DNA of 64,000 bases from Sphingobacterium sp. PCS056 (GCF_023273895.1 NZ_CP096883.1:930001-994000); one strand, 5' to 3'; counted from the first letter of the stretch, positions 46,564-56,446 are shown. Notes: generated by a model not told the origin, from the sequence alone. Translations and numbers: made by a program.

Positions 46564-47802
46564 ATGAGAAAATTAATTTTAATGCTATTCTTGGTTCCAT
46601 CATTACTATTCGCTCAGAGCGAGGGTGTAAAGTTTGAGCATGGTCTCAATTGGAATCAAATTAAAGAAAAGGCAGCCAAGGAAAACAAATTTATTTTTGT
46701 CGATTGTTTCACCACTTGGTGTGGCCCCTGCAAGTACATGACAAGTACAATCTTCCCACAGGCGAAGGTAGGTGATTTCTTCAATGCCAAATTTATCAAT
46801 GCCAAAATCCAAATGGATAAGACCGAAGGGGATAATGAAGAAGTAAAATCCTGGTACACGGAAGCAGATCGTTTTGCCAAAGATTATAAAGTAGTAGCCT
46901 ATCCTACTTTCTTGATCTTTGATTCAAAAGGCAAGCTTGTACACCGCATTGTAGGGGGCGGTGATGCGGATGGATTTATTGCTAAAGCTCAAAAGGCATT
47001 GGATCCGAACACCCAGTATGAAACCCTATTGGCAAAATTCAATGCTGATCCACAAAATACAACGATTGCAAAAGCTATGGCCCAAGTGGCAAAAGAAGCT
47101 TATGATAAAGAGACACAGGCAAAGGCTGAGAGCATTGTATTATCTTCGCTATCAACAGATCAGCTCTTTACAAAAGACAATGTAGAGTTATTGATTTCTT
47201 CGGCGAGCATTAAGGATTCGAAAGCATTTAACTTAATAAAAGATAACCCAACCAGATTTGATGCCATCAGTGAGAAGGTTAAAGCAAATGATTTCTTAGC
47301 TAAACTATTGATCAGTGAAGCTGTCAATACCAAAATACAGGCTAAGGAAGCTGTAGATTTTGCTGCTATAGAAAAAGAACTGGCTCAGAAATACCCTACG
47401 GTCAATACCGAAAAAACGAGTTTGGAAATGCAAACGCGTTATTTCTCTTATACTAAAAACTATCCTGGATTGAGAGACAGTTTTAATAAGTATATTGCCA
47501 AATACGGTTCGATGGTCACAGCAATGGAATTAAACCAGATGGCTTGGTCTATCTTTGAAAACTGTGATGACCCAGCTTGTTTAAAAGCGGCTTCAGAATG
47601 GAGCAAATTATCACTGGAGAAGGAAAAAGATACACCGATGTATCTAGATACCTTTGCCAACCTTCTTTATCGTCTAGGTGACAAAGATCAAGCAATCAAA
47701 ACACAAGAGAAAGCGATCTCACTTTTGACTGCAAACGATAAAAAAGAGGATTATATAGCAACGCTTCAAAAAATGAAAAATGGCGAAAAAACTTGGGAAT
47801 AA
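46564..47802 (+). CDS. thioredoxin family protein with C-terminal helical repeats
   Basis: About 412 aa from the ATG at 46564. A signal peptide (cut after LLFAQ) leads to a thioredoxin domain with the active site CFTTWCGPCKYM and the cis-Pro in VVAYPTFLIF. The remaining 250 residues are helical, TPR-like (MYLDTFANLLYRLGDKDQAI near the end). It is a periplasmic thiol oxidoreductase or disulfide reductase. The upstream ATG at 46516 reads through a non-signal stretch, so I reject it. It has its own terminator. Confidence 0.9.
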   Translation: MRKLILMLFLVPSLLFAQSEGVKFEHGLNWNQIKEKAAKENKFIFVDCFTTWCGPCKYMTSTIFPQAKVGDFFNAKFINAKIQMDKTEGDNEEVKSWYTEADRFAKDYKVVAYPTFLIFDSKGKLVHRIVGGGDADGFIAKAQKALDPNTQYETLLAKFNADPQNTTIAKAMAQVAKEAYDKETQAKAESIVLSSLSTDQLFTKDNVELLISSASIKDSKAFNLIKDNPTRFDAISEKVKANDFLAKLLISEAVNTKIQAKEAVDFAAIEKELAQKYPTVNTEKTSLEMQTRYFSYTKNYPGLRDSFNKYIAKYGSMVTAMELNQMAWSIFENCDDPACLKAASEWSKLSLEKEKDTPMYLDTFANLLYRLGDKDQAIKTQEKAISLLTANDKKEDYIATLQKMKNGEKTWE

Positions 47803-47820
47803 GCAATATCCCAAAACAAA

Positions 47821-47857
47821 AAATCCAGATCGACGAAGTTGATCTGGACTTTTTTTA
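47821..47857 (+). terminator. terminator of thioredoxin family gene
   Basis: Stem AAATCCAGATC-type (TCCAGATC 47824-47831 with GATCTGGA 47841-47848), followed by seven Ts. Confidence 0.85.
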
Positions 47858-48085
47858 TTTCAACAGAAATATTTAGCCACAATTATTTTATTTATCAAAT
47901 AATTGTAGGTTTATTATATTCGTGTTTCACTCTGAATAATCCAGTTGGAACCCAAAATCGGAGTAAGGATCATCAAAAAAAGATCTGCAATCTAAATTTT
48001 ATTTATCAATATTTGAGATGAAGTATGCTTCCGAATAACCATTTATATGAATAAATTTTAGAAAATAAACTTTTAATACAAAGGT

Positions 48086-48478
48086 CCATAGTCAATTTCG
48101 CAGTATGGCATAAGGAATCTCCGGACGAACTTGACAATTTCGCCATGTAGCGAAATCATACAGCCACCATTCCGATGCATTTTCCCGAGGATCCATGTTA
48201 ATTCGTCATCTCGGTGAATCACTTAGTCCTTCCCCCTCCCCCTTTTATGAACCTCAAAAACTCTTAAACATATTGCGAAGCCACACAGTCACCAGTGTTT
48301 CTCATTTCCCCAGATGATCAAAACATTTCCCCTCCCATTGAAATCACATCGACGTACGTATAAACGCTTTTCTCCATCGTAGAAACAGCTACGCCATAGT
48401 GCGAAGACATGCTCCGTTGCACACTAACCATAAAACTGATGACTTCCCAGCTTCCCTGGAGTGCGCCAATTCTGATGA
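48086..48478 (+). repeat. dispersed noncoding repeat, copy 2
   Basis: Second copy of the element seen at 29855 and 56447, in the same orientation. It extends further than copy 1 and shares with copy 3 the 3' blocks ACACTAA..ATAAAACTG and GACTTCCCAGCTT..CTGGA.TGCG.CAATTCT. It lies just downstream of the signal peptidase gene of the NVEALA-type cluster. Confidence 0.78.
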
Positions 48479-48561
48479 ACAACTTCTTTTTTATATCCCT
48501 AAACTATAATGCACAACGGGTTAAGTATATAAATCTAATTGTTATCATCTACTATAATTTA

Positions 48562-49146
48562 TCATAACTTATGATACACTTTCCCAACTATATCTTTAGA
48601 TGAAATTGGCCCATAAGCCCTCGAATCGATACTGTTTTCCCGATTATCACCCATAAAAAAATAATAATCTTGATTAAAAGACTCACTATTACCAGAATTG
48701 CTATCACCTAGATATAAATTTCTATAATAGCTCTCTTTGTTGTATTCCATGCCCTTTTTTGGAACCACAAAAGGACCAAAATCTAAAGAGCTCCAATTAT
48801 TGAAGTAATAATCGTTAAATCCTTTCTTTTCAGTGGATTTTTTAATTGTTATTTTCTTTTCAGATTGCCAATGAAGGAGAATACCATTAACAAAAAGCTT
48901 GCCGTTCCTGATTAAAACCGTATCACCAGGAAGGGCTACGCATCTTTTGATATGCTTCTGTTTACCCTTTCTAAAAACAATAATATCGCCCCTGTCAATT
49001 GATTTATAATACCTATTTGCAAAAACAATATCTTTCGGGTGATACATATTCTGCATTGAATTATGCTTGACCATCAAAGGATTTAGAATGTATAAAAGTA
49101 AAACCATTATACAAATTACTGCTATAGAGACTTTAACGATTTTCAT
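48562..49146 (-). CDS. signal peptidase I family protein
   Basis: A 194-aa S26 peptidase with one N-terminal TM helix (residues 5-22). The catalytic Ser lies in KHNSMQNMY (box B-like), the Lys in HIKRCVALPGD (box D), and box E is GDNRENSIDSRAYG. It is shorter than housekeeping Bacteroidota LepB and lies at the end of an operon with NVEALA-like peptides, so it may be dedicated to them. It overlaps the upstream gene by 14 bases. Confidence 0.88.
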   Translation of the reverse strand: MKIVKVSIAVICIMVLLLYILNPLMVKHNSMQNMYHPKDIVFANRYYKSIDRGDIIVFRKGKQKHIKRCVALPGDTVLIRNGKLFVNGILLHWQSEKKITIKKSTEKKGFNDYYFNNWSSLDFGPFVVPKKGMEYNKESYYRNLYLGDSNSGNSESFNQDYYFFMGDNRENSIDSRAYGPISSKDIVGKVYHKL

Positions 49147-49651
49147 TCAAAAAATTTATTAGAAGGTCGTAAGCTTTTGGATTGTCAAAAAAATGACCGT
49201 ATAAAATCAGTTCATTGTTCTTGTTGAGCAACATTGTCTCGTACTTAGATTCTTCTATTGGAATTCCATTGACAATCTGAAATCCCCAAAATTCTTTATC
49301 CCAATAAATAGGGCATTCTATATTCACACTTTTGAGCGCCTGATTCAAAAAATAATCAGTTGGTGCAGTAAAAATAAACTTATAATCCACTGATAAATCT
49401 TTATTTTTATCCATAAACTCTTTTATTTCACGGAGTCTATTAATACATTTATCACAATCCGCAGAAAAATAATGAATAATGTAATAGTTTTCATTGACAT
49501 CTCGTTCGTTTTTTACAGGTGTCATCTTTTCGTGAAATTTGATCTGCTTTTTAAAATCTGATTGCATGACTTTCATAACTTGATCAGTGGCAGATTTCTT
49601 TGAACAAGAAACATGTAGAAATAAGATTAAAAACAAAAATATCCCTTTCAT
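49133..49651 (-). CDS. thioredoxin-like lipoprotein
   Basis: A 172-aa lipoprotein (signal ending FLHVSCSKK) with a thioredoxin-like fold: YIIHYFSADCDKCINRLREI has a CDKC active site, and NGIPIEESK may be the cis-Pro region. It overlaps both neighbours (4 and 14 bases). A role in setting the disulfide of the two-Cys NVEALA-like peptides is an inference from position. Confidence 0.8.
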   Translation of the reverse strand: MKGIFLFLILFLHVSCSKKSATDQVMKVMQSDFKKQIKFHEKMTPVKNERDVNENYYIIHYFSADCDKCINRLREIKEFMDKNKDLSVDYKFIFTAPTDYFLNQALKSVNIECPIYWDKEFWGFQIVNGIPIEESKYETMLLNKNNELILYGHFFDNPKAYDLLINFLNENR

Positions 49652-50700
49652 CTATTTAGAATAAACTTATACAGTAAACCATTAACATCCGCGAGGAAAA
49701 TTTCAACTTGCTTTTCTTTTTCCCAAGCTACTACAGATGCAAAATTCCTATTCAATAATATTTTCCATTTAGGACTACCTTGCCAATCGAATATATGAAG
49801 CTCTTTTCCAATCGATTTTTTTGTTCCCGAATAAATACAGTATATATAATTTTTTGTTGAGTAGCTGTTCACATAGTAATATGTAGTATTTTTATTGCTC
49901 TCCAAAGTATATCCTGCTCTAGTCTTCTGCACATCAAAATCAGGCTCTCTATATTTCTCACCAACTAAAATTTTATAGAGAGAAGTATCCCTATAAATAT
50001 CGATTCTTTCAGAATTTTTATAGGGGAGAAAAGCTATTTTTTTATCTTTGTTATATTCCAAATTACTTGCATTAAACAGTGCCTTAACACTTAGTTTACC
50101 TACTCCATTTTTATTTTTTATTTGGAATGGTAAATAGCCTATTTTAGATGTAATTTCACTCTTATTGTTCACCGTAAACAGTCGTGAATCGTCTATAAAA
50201 TAACTCGTACCGATTAAAGTACTATCATTAAATAATCCAAATTCTCTAGTACCTTTGGTGGCTGGTGAGAGAAGGATTTCCTCAAAAGGTAAAAATCTGC
50301 TTTTCGAAATTGCACTATTGAGATCAAACTTGATAGCTTTTTGTAAGATTGCATCAAAACCGAATAAAGTATTATCATCAACTAATGTTAGCGAAGTCAG
50401 TGAAAGCAATTGGTTTTTGTCACCCCCTCTCTCTATTAAAGAAGCTATTTTCTCATTTGTATTTAGATTGTATGCTGAAATTAAAAGTGAATCACTAAGG
50501 TTAGATGCAATTAAAATACTGTCATAGAGCAGCAGTTCCAAAGGATCAGACAATTTAATTCCATGTTGCTCTAATTTTGTTGTATTAATAACATTGAATT
50601 CGTTATTCTTTAAAATCGTATAATGCTCTTTGACAGGGCGATCACATGATAAATTAAAGCTCAGGAAAATCGATAGTAAATATAATGTCTTATTTTTCAT
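49648..50700 (-). CDS. beta-propeller-like lipoprotein (BF3164/TolB-like)
   Basis: About 350 aa from the ATG at 50700, with a lipoprotein signal (SFNLSCDRP). The body is a series of four-strand blades (DSILIASNLSDSLLISAYNL, TLFGFDAILQKAIKFDL, and so on), in the style of the BF3164/6-bladed propeller lipoproteins that accompany NVEALA peptides in Bacteroidota. The upstream in-frame start at 50718 lies inside a hairpin, so I reject it. Role likely on the outer surface or periplasm; binding partner may be the peptide. Confidence 0.75.
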   Translation of the reverse strand: MKNKTLYLLSIFLSFNLSCDRPVKEHYTILKNNEFNVINTTKLEQHGIKLSDPLELLLYDSILIASNLSDSLLISAYNLNTNEKIASLIERGGDKNQLLSLTSLTLVDDNTLFGFDAILQKAIKFDLNSAISKSRFLPFEEILLSPATKGTREFGLFNDSTLIGTSYFIDDSRLFTVNNKSEITSKIGYLPFQIKNKNGVGKLSVKALFNASNLEYNKDKKIAFLPYKNSERIDIYRDTSLYKILVGEKYREPDFDVQKTRAGYTLESNKNTTYYYVNSYSTKNYIYCIYSGTKKSIGKELHIFDWQGSPKWKILLNRNFASVVAWEKEKQVEIFLADVNGLLYKFILNR

Positions 50701-50705
50701 ATTAT

Positions 50706-50735
50706 AAAAGGTTGCCAAAATAGACTTGGCAACCT
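50706..50735 (-). terminator. hairpin between NVEALA-like gene and lipoprotein operon
   Basis: A perfect 10-bp stem (AGGTTGCCAA, 50709-50718 with 50726-50735) followed on the minus strand by TTTTAT. As in the RiPP cluster it sits right after the peptide gene and would make peptide transcripts more abundant than those of downstream genes. Confidence 0.75.
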
Positions 50736-50752
50736 CGTTAATTTATCATTTT

Positions 50753-50998
50753 TTATGGTTGTGGTGTATCGCCAGGCTCATCCACATCAACAGATTTTAG
50801 TGCTCTTCCTACATAAATATTACCAGTAGCTGAGGAGTGACAGTCTTTGTTTGGTTCTTTTACACACATATCTACTGATTCTGCAAGAGCATTAACAGTA
50901 AGGTCATCAATTGATAACGAATTACTAAGGCCTGTCATCGCATACGCACCTGCAGATATGCCTAATATGGCAAATGCTAGTTGAAATTGCTTTTTCAT
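50753..50998 (-). CDS. NVEALA-domain small exported peptide 1
   Basis: An 81-aa protein with a signal-like N-terminus (MKKQFQLAFAILGISAGAYA), the family motif SIDDLTVNALAES (residues about 30-42), and a mature tail with CVKEPNKDC, NIYVGRALK and VDVDEPGD. NVEALA peptides are small exported proteins of unknown role in Bacteroidota. It shares its plan with the next gene, 42 bp upstream. Confidence 0.82.
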   Translation of the reverse strand: MKKQFQLAFAILGISAGAYAMTGLSNSLSIDDLTVNALAESVDMCVKEPNKDCHSSATGNIYVGRALKSVDVDEPGDTPQP

Positions 50999-51040
50999 AA
51001 TTTAAAAAAGCTAGATTATATAATAAAATTAATAAGTAAT

Positions 51041-51286
51041 TTACAAATTTCCGTCTGGCCATGGTTGTGGTTCATCTACATCTGAGGTTTTTTTACTGTG
51101 CCCTATGTAAATTGTACCATTTGTAGATGCACAATCCTTGTTCTGTTGCTTTTCACAATCCTTAACAGTTTCATTAGTGTTTGCAGAAACAGTTAATTCA
51201 TCAATAGATAATGAATTAAAAGAAAAATAACTTAACATAAAGCTGGAAGCTCCCACAATTAGGCAAATTTTAGTTAATTTTTTCAT
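51041..51286 (-). CDS. NVEALA-like small exported peptide 2
   Basis: An 81-aa paralogue of the previous gene: hydrophobic start, SIDELTVSANTNE, CEKQQNKDC, TIYIGHSKK and DVDEPQPW. The C-x7-C pair, the YIG/YVG and the DVDEP are shared, although the NVEALA core is eroded. First gene of the leftward operon; divergent from the LolA-like gene. Confidence 0.78.
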   Translation of the reverse strand: MKKLTKICLIVGASSFMLSYFSFNSLSIDELTVSANTNETVKDCEKQQNKDCASTNGTIYIGHSKKTSDVDEPQPWPDGNL

Positions 51287-51351
51287 ATATTAAAATTATT
51301 CTGTTAAATTGGCTGGCATATTTATACCATATCTCTAAATTAGAAAATAAA

Positions 51352-52089
51352 ATGACTTTATTCAATAAAAAATTTATATTTTTTTCATTTATCTTATTAT
51401 TGATTAATTTACATGCAAAATCACAAGAAAATAACAAAATTTTAATCAATAATATTATAAATGCGATGCATAGTTACAAAACCGTGTCTTATGATTATTC
51501 AAGAGTGGTTAGACAGCCTTCAGTTGGAATATCGAATGATTTTCAGGGGAATATTTTCTTCTCATTTACCAAGAATTTATTAGGCAGTAAATTTATCTTT
51601 GAAAATGATCTTACAAAAGATATATATGACGGTAATACAGCCTGTTTTCTTGACAAAACTACTAAGGAACTAAGCATAAGGGAGAACGATATTAAAGCTC
51701 TAATGCAATACGCTTTCCTAAAAAACTCCTATTACACTTTGAGAAATTTTTTTCCAAGAATTATCGAGAGAAAAGATATTAAAATAGTTACTAGAGATAC
51801 TTCTATTCTATCCAAGGACTGTTTTGTACTTGAATTTAACATACCCAATACTGTGATCAATAATCTTGGCGAACTACAGTCTGTACCTGAGGAAAACCAT
51901 TTATATACGATTCTCATCGACAAAAAATTATTTCTGCCGATCGATGTGTTCAGAAAAAATCTAGTAAATGATGATTATGTACATTGCAAGTTCAATAATA
52001 TAATCTTAAACCAAGTAAGAGATAATGCTGAGTTTCGTTATGAATCTTATCTGGGAGAATATCATGAAGTTAAAACTTTTCAGTTTTAG
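51352..52089 (+). CDS. LolA-like periplasmic protein of unknown function
   Basis: A 245-aa exported protein (signal to about residue 24, INLHAKSQEN). The mature part has an amphipathic helix (LINNIINAMHSYKTVSYDY) followed by an extended antiparallel sheet, including CFVLEFNIPNTV and LPIDVFRKNL, the fold plan of LolA/LppX-type lipoprotein carriers and of DUF2092-like proteins. It is 11 bp upstream of the outer-membrane barrel gene, forming an operon divergent from the NVEALA genes. Family call is by fold pattern. Confidence 0.6.
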   Translation: MTLFNKKFIFFSFILLLINLHAKSQENNKILINNIINAMHSYKTVSYDYSRVVRQPSVGISNDFQGNIFFSFTKNLLGSKFIFENDLTKDIYDGNTACFLDKTTKELSIRENDIKALMQYAFLKNSYYTLRNFFPRIIERKDIKIVTRDTSILSKDCFVLEFNIPNTVINNLGELQSVPEENHLYTILIDKKLFLPIDVFRKNLVNDDYVHCKFNNIILNQVRDNAEFRYESYLGEYHEVKTFQF

Positions 52090-52100
52090 AATTATTCATT

Positions 52101-54401
52101 ATGTCGAAATATACACTCCGTTTCCTAAGCGTTATAACTATTTTATTCTTATTGTTGACTAAAAGTGTATGGGCACAAGGCAGACATCATACATTTATCG
52201 CTATAGATTCGGTATCTCTTAAAAAGATAGATTCAGTAGAGATACGATATATAAAAAACAGCAACCTGATATCCTATTCGAAAGGGGCTTTTTCAATACG
52301 CCATGATGACAGGTTTTTAGGCAGTCTTTTATTTGACGCAAGCGGCTACTCATCGCTGCTTATGTCAGAAGAGAAAATAAATAACTTGTTGTCTCATAAT
52401 CTCGACACCTTAGAAATTAAGCTATCTACTAATGGAAAAAGAATTGGAGAAGTTATTGTAAATGCTGTCCAAAATCCGATATCAATGGAATTCGGCAAAA
52501 TTATTTATGACCTTTCAAAAGATAGATCAAAAAATCTCGCAGAAGCTATATCCAGAATGCCTTTTATTACAGTTGATATAAATAGGAAAGTACTCCTAAA
52601 CGGTAGCTCAAATTTCTTGGTGCTTGTTGACGATAGACCTTCATTTATTAAAGGCACAAACATATCAGAAATTATCCGCTCCTATCCCAAAGAAAATCTC
52701 AAGAGTGTTGAAATCATTACGGATATACCGCCGAAATACAATGACCAAAACTATAGCGGAATTATTAATTTTATTACGAACAAAAATATTGTTGATGGGC
52801 ATAACACTTCTTTTGAATTAACTTACGGCAGAATACTCTCTTCCTTTTCTGGGGCTTCCACATTAAAATCAGGAAATATTATATTAACTGCTACACTCAA
52901 TGCTGATAACGACAAATCCCCAAGAGCAGAAGAAAAAAACATCTATGAAAGCAGTATAACAAGTTTTATACAAAAAAGCTTCGAAAACAGAAAAATAAAT
53001 ACTTTTGCTCCCGACATAGATCTTACATACAAGATAGATTCCGCTACTTTATTAACAGCACGTGCCGGCTTTTCACTTTCTAAAGGAAAAAGAGAATCCT
53101 TTATTGAAATTAACGAAAAAGAAGAATATTACAGCAAAAGAGAGGAAACAAATCATACACAAAATTATTCTCTTTCCTATTTTAAGAACAAAAGTAAAAA
53201 TAAACCAACTTTTGACGCCTCTTACCAACATCGTTATTACAAGACAGAACTTGCATTAAATAATGATTTTGACACAAAGGGAATGTCCCGGAATAATTTA
53301 ATTTTGAATGAAAATACATTTCAATTTGATATCATCCAACCCTTACGTAAAATTAAAATTGATTATGGTGTAAAAGCTAACTTTAGAAAGAATAGAGAAG
53401 AGATAATGGATATTCAATCAATGAACTTTGTCCAGAATATTTTCGGTATCTATAATTCTTATGTATATATCAAGGGGAAATTCGGAGCTAGAGCCGGCGG
53501 AAGATTAGAACAAACTGTTTCCAAATTTGAAAGGATGAACAATATGGGAAAACAGAATTATTTTAGTTTGCTCCCATTTATATCACTTCAACAGATTTTA
53601 AAAAACAAGCAATCACTGACAGCGACTTATTCCCAAAGAATTCAACGTCCTGCTATTTGGCAACTTACAGCCTTTAACGATAATTACAATCCAAACACTA
53701 TTTATGTGGGGAACCAGAATTTGGCGCCTGTTAAAATGAATACAATTTCAACGAGATATACCAACCTTTTAAAGGGTAGTTTTATTTCGACGTTTGAGTA
53801 TACCTTTGCGAATAATACAATCCAAAGGACCGTGACCTTTGTAAATGATACTGTCACTATGTATGGATTTGAAAACCTTGGAAAAACAAGTGAAATTAAA
53901 ACTCTACTAAATATAAACAGGCCAATATATAAATCATTGTCGGTCAATTTTAACGGAACGATGGCTTATAAAACGCTTGATGGCTATGTTGATGAGTTTA
54001 TAAAAAATAGTGGATTTCAAGGATTTGTCTCTTCCTATCTAATCTACAGAATCTCTGATAAAGCAAGCACATCAATGAATTTTGGTTATTATAGTCCCGA
54101 AATATATTTACAGGGAAAAAGTAACTCTATGAACTATTACGGTTTTGCATATAACAGATCATTATTTAATGATTTGGTCAATATAAATGCGTCTATCTTA
54201 AATCCTTTCAGAAAGTATTCAATCAGAAAATCGAATTATATAAATGGAAATTCTTCTCGGATAGTCGAAAGGCAGATAAACTTCCGATCCTTTCAGATAG
54301 GAGCTTCTTTAAATATAAACAGACTCAAAGAGAGGGTTAAAACGGCTTCCAATTCTATTAAGAATGATGACATAAATACCTCTGATAGTAAGCGTCAATA
54401 A
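52101..54401 (+). CDS. outer membrane beta-barrel family protein (TonB-receptor-like)
   Basis: A 766-aa outer-membrane protein with signal (cut after SVWAQ). The N-terminal carboxypeptidase-regulatory-like part is followed by a plug-like segment (AEAISRMPFITVDINRKVLL, KENLKSVEIITDIPPKY then GIINFITNK) and a long barrel, typical of the PF14905-type outer membrane beta-barrel family. It probably imports or exports a ligand with TonB or receives the peptide of the divergent genes; this is inference. Confidence 0.87.
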   Translation: MSKYTLRFLSVITILFLLLTKSVWAQGRHHTFIAIDSVSLKKIDSVEIRYIKNSNLISYSKGAFSIRHDDRFLGSLLFDASGYSSLLMSEEKINNLLSHNLDTLEIKLSTNGKRIGEVIVNAVQNPISMEFGKIIYDLSKDRSKNLAEAISRMPFITVDINRKVLLNGSSNFLVLVDDRPSFIKGTNISEIIRSYPKENLKSVEIITDIPPKYNDQNYSGIINFITNKNIVDGHNTSFELTYGRILSSFSGASTLKSGNIILTATLNADNDKSPRAEEKNIYESSITSFIQKSFENRKINTFAPDIDLTYKIDSATLLTARAGFSLSKGKRESFIEINEKEEYYSKREETNHTQNYSLSYFKNKSKNKPTFDASYQHRYYKTELALNNDFDTKGMSRNNLILNENTFQFDIIQPLRKIKIDYGVKANFRKNREEIMDIQSMNFVQNIFGIYNSYVYIKGKFGARAGGRLEQTVSKFERMNNMGKQNYFSLLPFISLQQILKNKQSLTATYSQRIQRPAIWQLTAFNDNYNPNTIYVGNQNLAPVKMNTISTRYTNLLKGSFISTFEYTFANNTIQRTVTFVNDTVTMYGFENLGKTSEIKTLLNINRPIYKSLSVNFNGTMAYKTLDGYVDEFIKNSGFQGFVSSYLIYRISDKASTSMNFGYYSPEIYLQGKSNSMNYYGFAYNRSLFNDLVNINASILNPFRKYSIRKSNYINGNSSRIVERQINFRSFQIGASLNINRLKERVKTASNSIKNDDINTSDSKRQ

Positions 54402-54404
54402 AAT

Positions 54405-54445
54405 GAGCAAGCAGAACTAGGGCTCTGCCCAACTTCTGCTTGCTC
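54405..54445 (+). terminator. terminator of outer membrane barrel gene
   Basis: A 12-bp stem GAGCAAGCAGAA (54405-54416) pairing with 54434-54445, starting three bases after the stop; no strong T run. Confidence 0.78.
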
Positions 54446-55254
54446 CATTCGCCTCAAATGGAATTTTGAGTATCCTCAGGAAATACTCTTTTAGCTTAAA
54501 GATAGTATTTTCGGTACACTGAAGAGTATACCTACATCCATTTTATACAGTAGGTCAGCACACCCGTAAGCTATATATCTAATAGTCTACAGTATAGATA
54601 AGTATATTGTTGGCAGTCTGAATAATATGCTGCCATTAAAATTTTTATGAGATGGGATTAAATTTAGCTATAACTGATATAGCTTTTTCCATTCATCTCC
54701 TCGAACATGAAAACTTTGAACTCAATTCTTGACAGTAATTCCATCACCTGCTTGGTTGAATTACCAAGTTCCAATCCCAAATACAACAAGATCTCTTTTG
54801 AGTTCCATTGGAATGGATTGTACTTATCCTACTGACAGGGGGTGTCGAGGTAGCTATTCAGGATTTTCACAGGCTCAGTCGTACTCTTTGCACGGTTGGC
54901 TTTGAAATTCTATTTTAAAATTGTGCTACCTATCTGTGTATACTTCTTTTGGTATCCTGTTCACACTCATCGTCATGTAGATTGGCTAGGAGTATACTGC
55001 AAAATTTTTTGGTTTCTTCAAATAGAAAATTAAGCAATAATTTGCAATCATGACATCTTCATTTAAGTAAAGTAAAAAGTAGTCCTACAACAAAGACGAA
55101 TAAAATCACCCAATCCTTTAAAACCATGACTTTAAACCATTAAATATAAACAGGTGATTAAAAAAGAAGATAGAAAATGAAACTTAATTACCCCCTTTTA
55201 TTGGAAATCATTATTTATTCTGTAAAATCCTAAAACAAATTGCATAAAAAAAGC
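54446..55254. other. noncoding region with a possible gene relic
   Basis: About 800 bases without an intact gene. On the minus strand 54664-54829 is open and reads DKYNPFQWNSKEILLYLGLE, LGNSTKQVMELLSRIEFKVF, MFEEMNGKSYISYS then stop; it looks like the C-terminal piece of a lost gene of unknown family. The rest is AT-rich with no clear feature. Confidence 0.35.
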
Positions 55255-55278
55255 GACTCTTTTGGAGTCGCTTTTTAG

Positions 55279-55350
55279 TAGCCCGTAGGGGAATCGAACC
55301 CATGTTTCTAGAATGAAAACCTAGCGTCCAAACACCTAAACTAACGTGCT
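55279..55350 (-). pseudogene. tRNA-Glu relic 2
   Basis: 72 bases aligned end to end with tRNA-Glu at 59715-59786. The T-arm and anticodon stem-loop are mostly kept, but the 5' acceptor strand has changed (plus-strand ACGTGC instead of ACGGGC), so the acceptor helix is broken. The GCGACTC terminator hairpin before it (55251-55276) is intact. Confidence 0.78.
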
Positions 55351-55407
55351 TTTTTATGTTTCGGTGTACATATTTAAAAATGTTATTCTAAAGAGTCAAG
55401 AAACATA

Positions 55408-55691
55408 TTATTCAATCAATCTGGTATGACTTATTGCCTTTCTTACCAATTCTGTATTAAACAACGAAGGTGTATTAACCATATCCCCATCAATTAATTT
55501 AGCTCCTAAAAACCATATTGGTTTGATGAAGTCTTCTTTTATGATAGGGGCATTCATATAGTCAAAAACGTGAGCCTTTACTTTGTCAAGATCAGTTATA
55601 GAAAGTAAATTATGGATAAGATTTGTGAATATTGCAACATATAGAGGTTTGGTCTTTTTTAATTTGGGTTGACCGCCAGCATGACTTTCGC
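55408..55691 (-). pseudogene. gene relic, unknown family (copy 2, most complete)
   Basis: The minus strand is open from about 55691 to the stop at 55408 and reads ESHAGGQPKLKKTKPLYVAI, FTNLIHNLLSITDLDKVK, then EDFIKPIWFLGAKLIDGDM and VRKAISHTRLIE. It has no proper start: a stop lies before the Glu. It is the 3' end of a gene whose remainder is absent; I do not recognise the family. Confidence 0.55.
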
Positions 55692-55728
55692 ATTAATCTT
55701 TCTCCGATTTCTTTCCCTAATCTTTCTC

Positions 55729-56343
55729 TTAGAATGAACTTAATAATTCCCAAGAGGAGTGTTTACGAGTTCCTTTGTTGATAATTTTATTAAATTTTCT
55801 AAGCTCCGTTAATAAGTTTTCTATTTTCTTCTTCCTCTGTATCTCTGTCATCCAATCCGGTAATTTATTCCATAGCAACTCATCAATATCTTTTCGGGAC
55901 ATAGTACTATGCTGTGATAAAGCTTTTAAAATAAGGTCAAGATAATACTGATTATCAAACGCTTTATTTTTTGTATAGCCTGCTTTGTCTCCCGCTTTCT
56001 GAGCGACATGCAATGAAATAAAATAATTAGGTTTTCGGCCTTCAATTAACTTCTTGCGCCTTAATTCCTTCTCATCTTGATTACTTAAGGGCTTTCTCTT
56101 CTGCACTTTATCCAACGCCATAATATCTTCTAGGGCGAGAGCTTTATTCTGTGCTAATAAGCGAGAATAGTCCAAATTCAATACTTTACCAGAGATAGTA
56201 ACCTTAACTTTGCCATCTGATAGATCATAGCCTGGTATTGTAAAAAATCGAGCTTGCTGATAATTAAAGATCTTCTTAATCCCTCCTCCCGCAGTGTCAA
56301 GCATGCTGTATTGATTCATACTTAGTACTAAGGGATTACTCAA
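55729..56343 (-). pseudogene. RecG/AlbA_2-type protein relic (5'-truncated, C-terminal 195 aa)
   Basis: An open frame that begins by chance codons and then enters TAGGGIKKIFNYQQARFF, VLNLDYSRLLAQNKALAL, KVQKRKPLSN, LIEGRKPNYFISLHVA and KAFDNQYYLDLILKAL with a winged-helix-like end. Such sequences are the C-terminal third of AlbA_2/RecG-like ATP-binding regulators; the N-terminal catalytic/ATP parts are gone. It is the uninterrupted counterpart of the IS-split copy at 44168-45991. Confidence 0.65.
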
Positions 56344-56446
56344 TATGAATCAATGATCAAATTGGAACTTTTTTCTGATGAACGATTTGTAAAAATAGTG
56401 AGTTTATATCAACAGATTTAAGAAAAATCACGTTAATCAAATGAAG

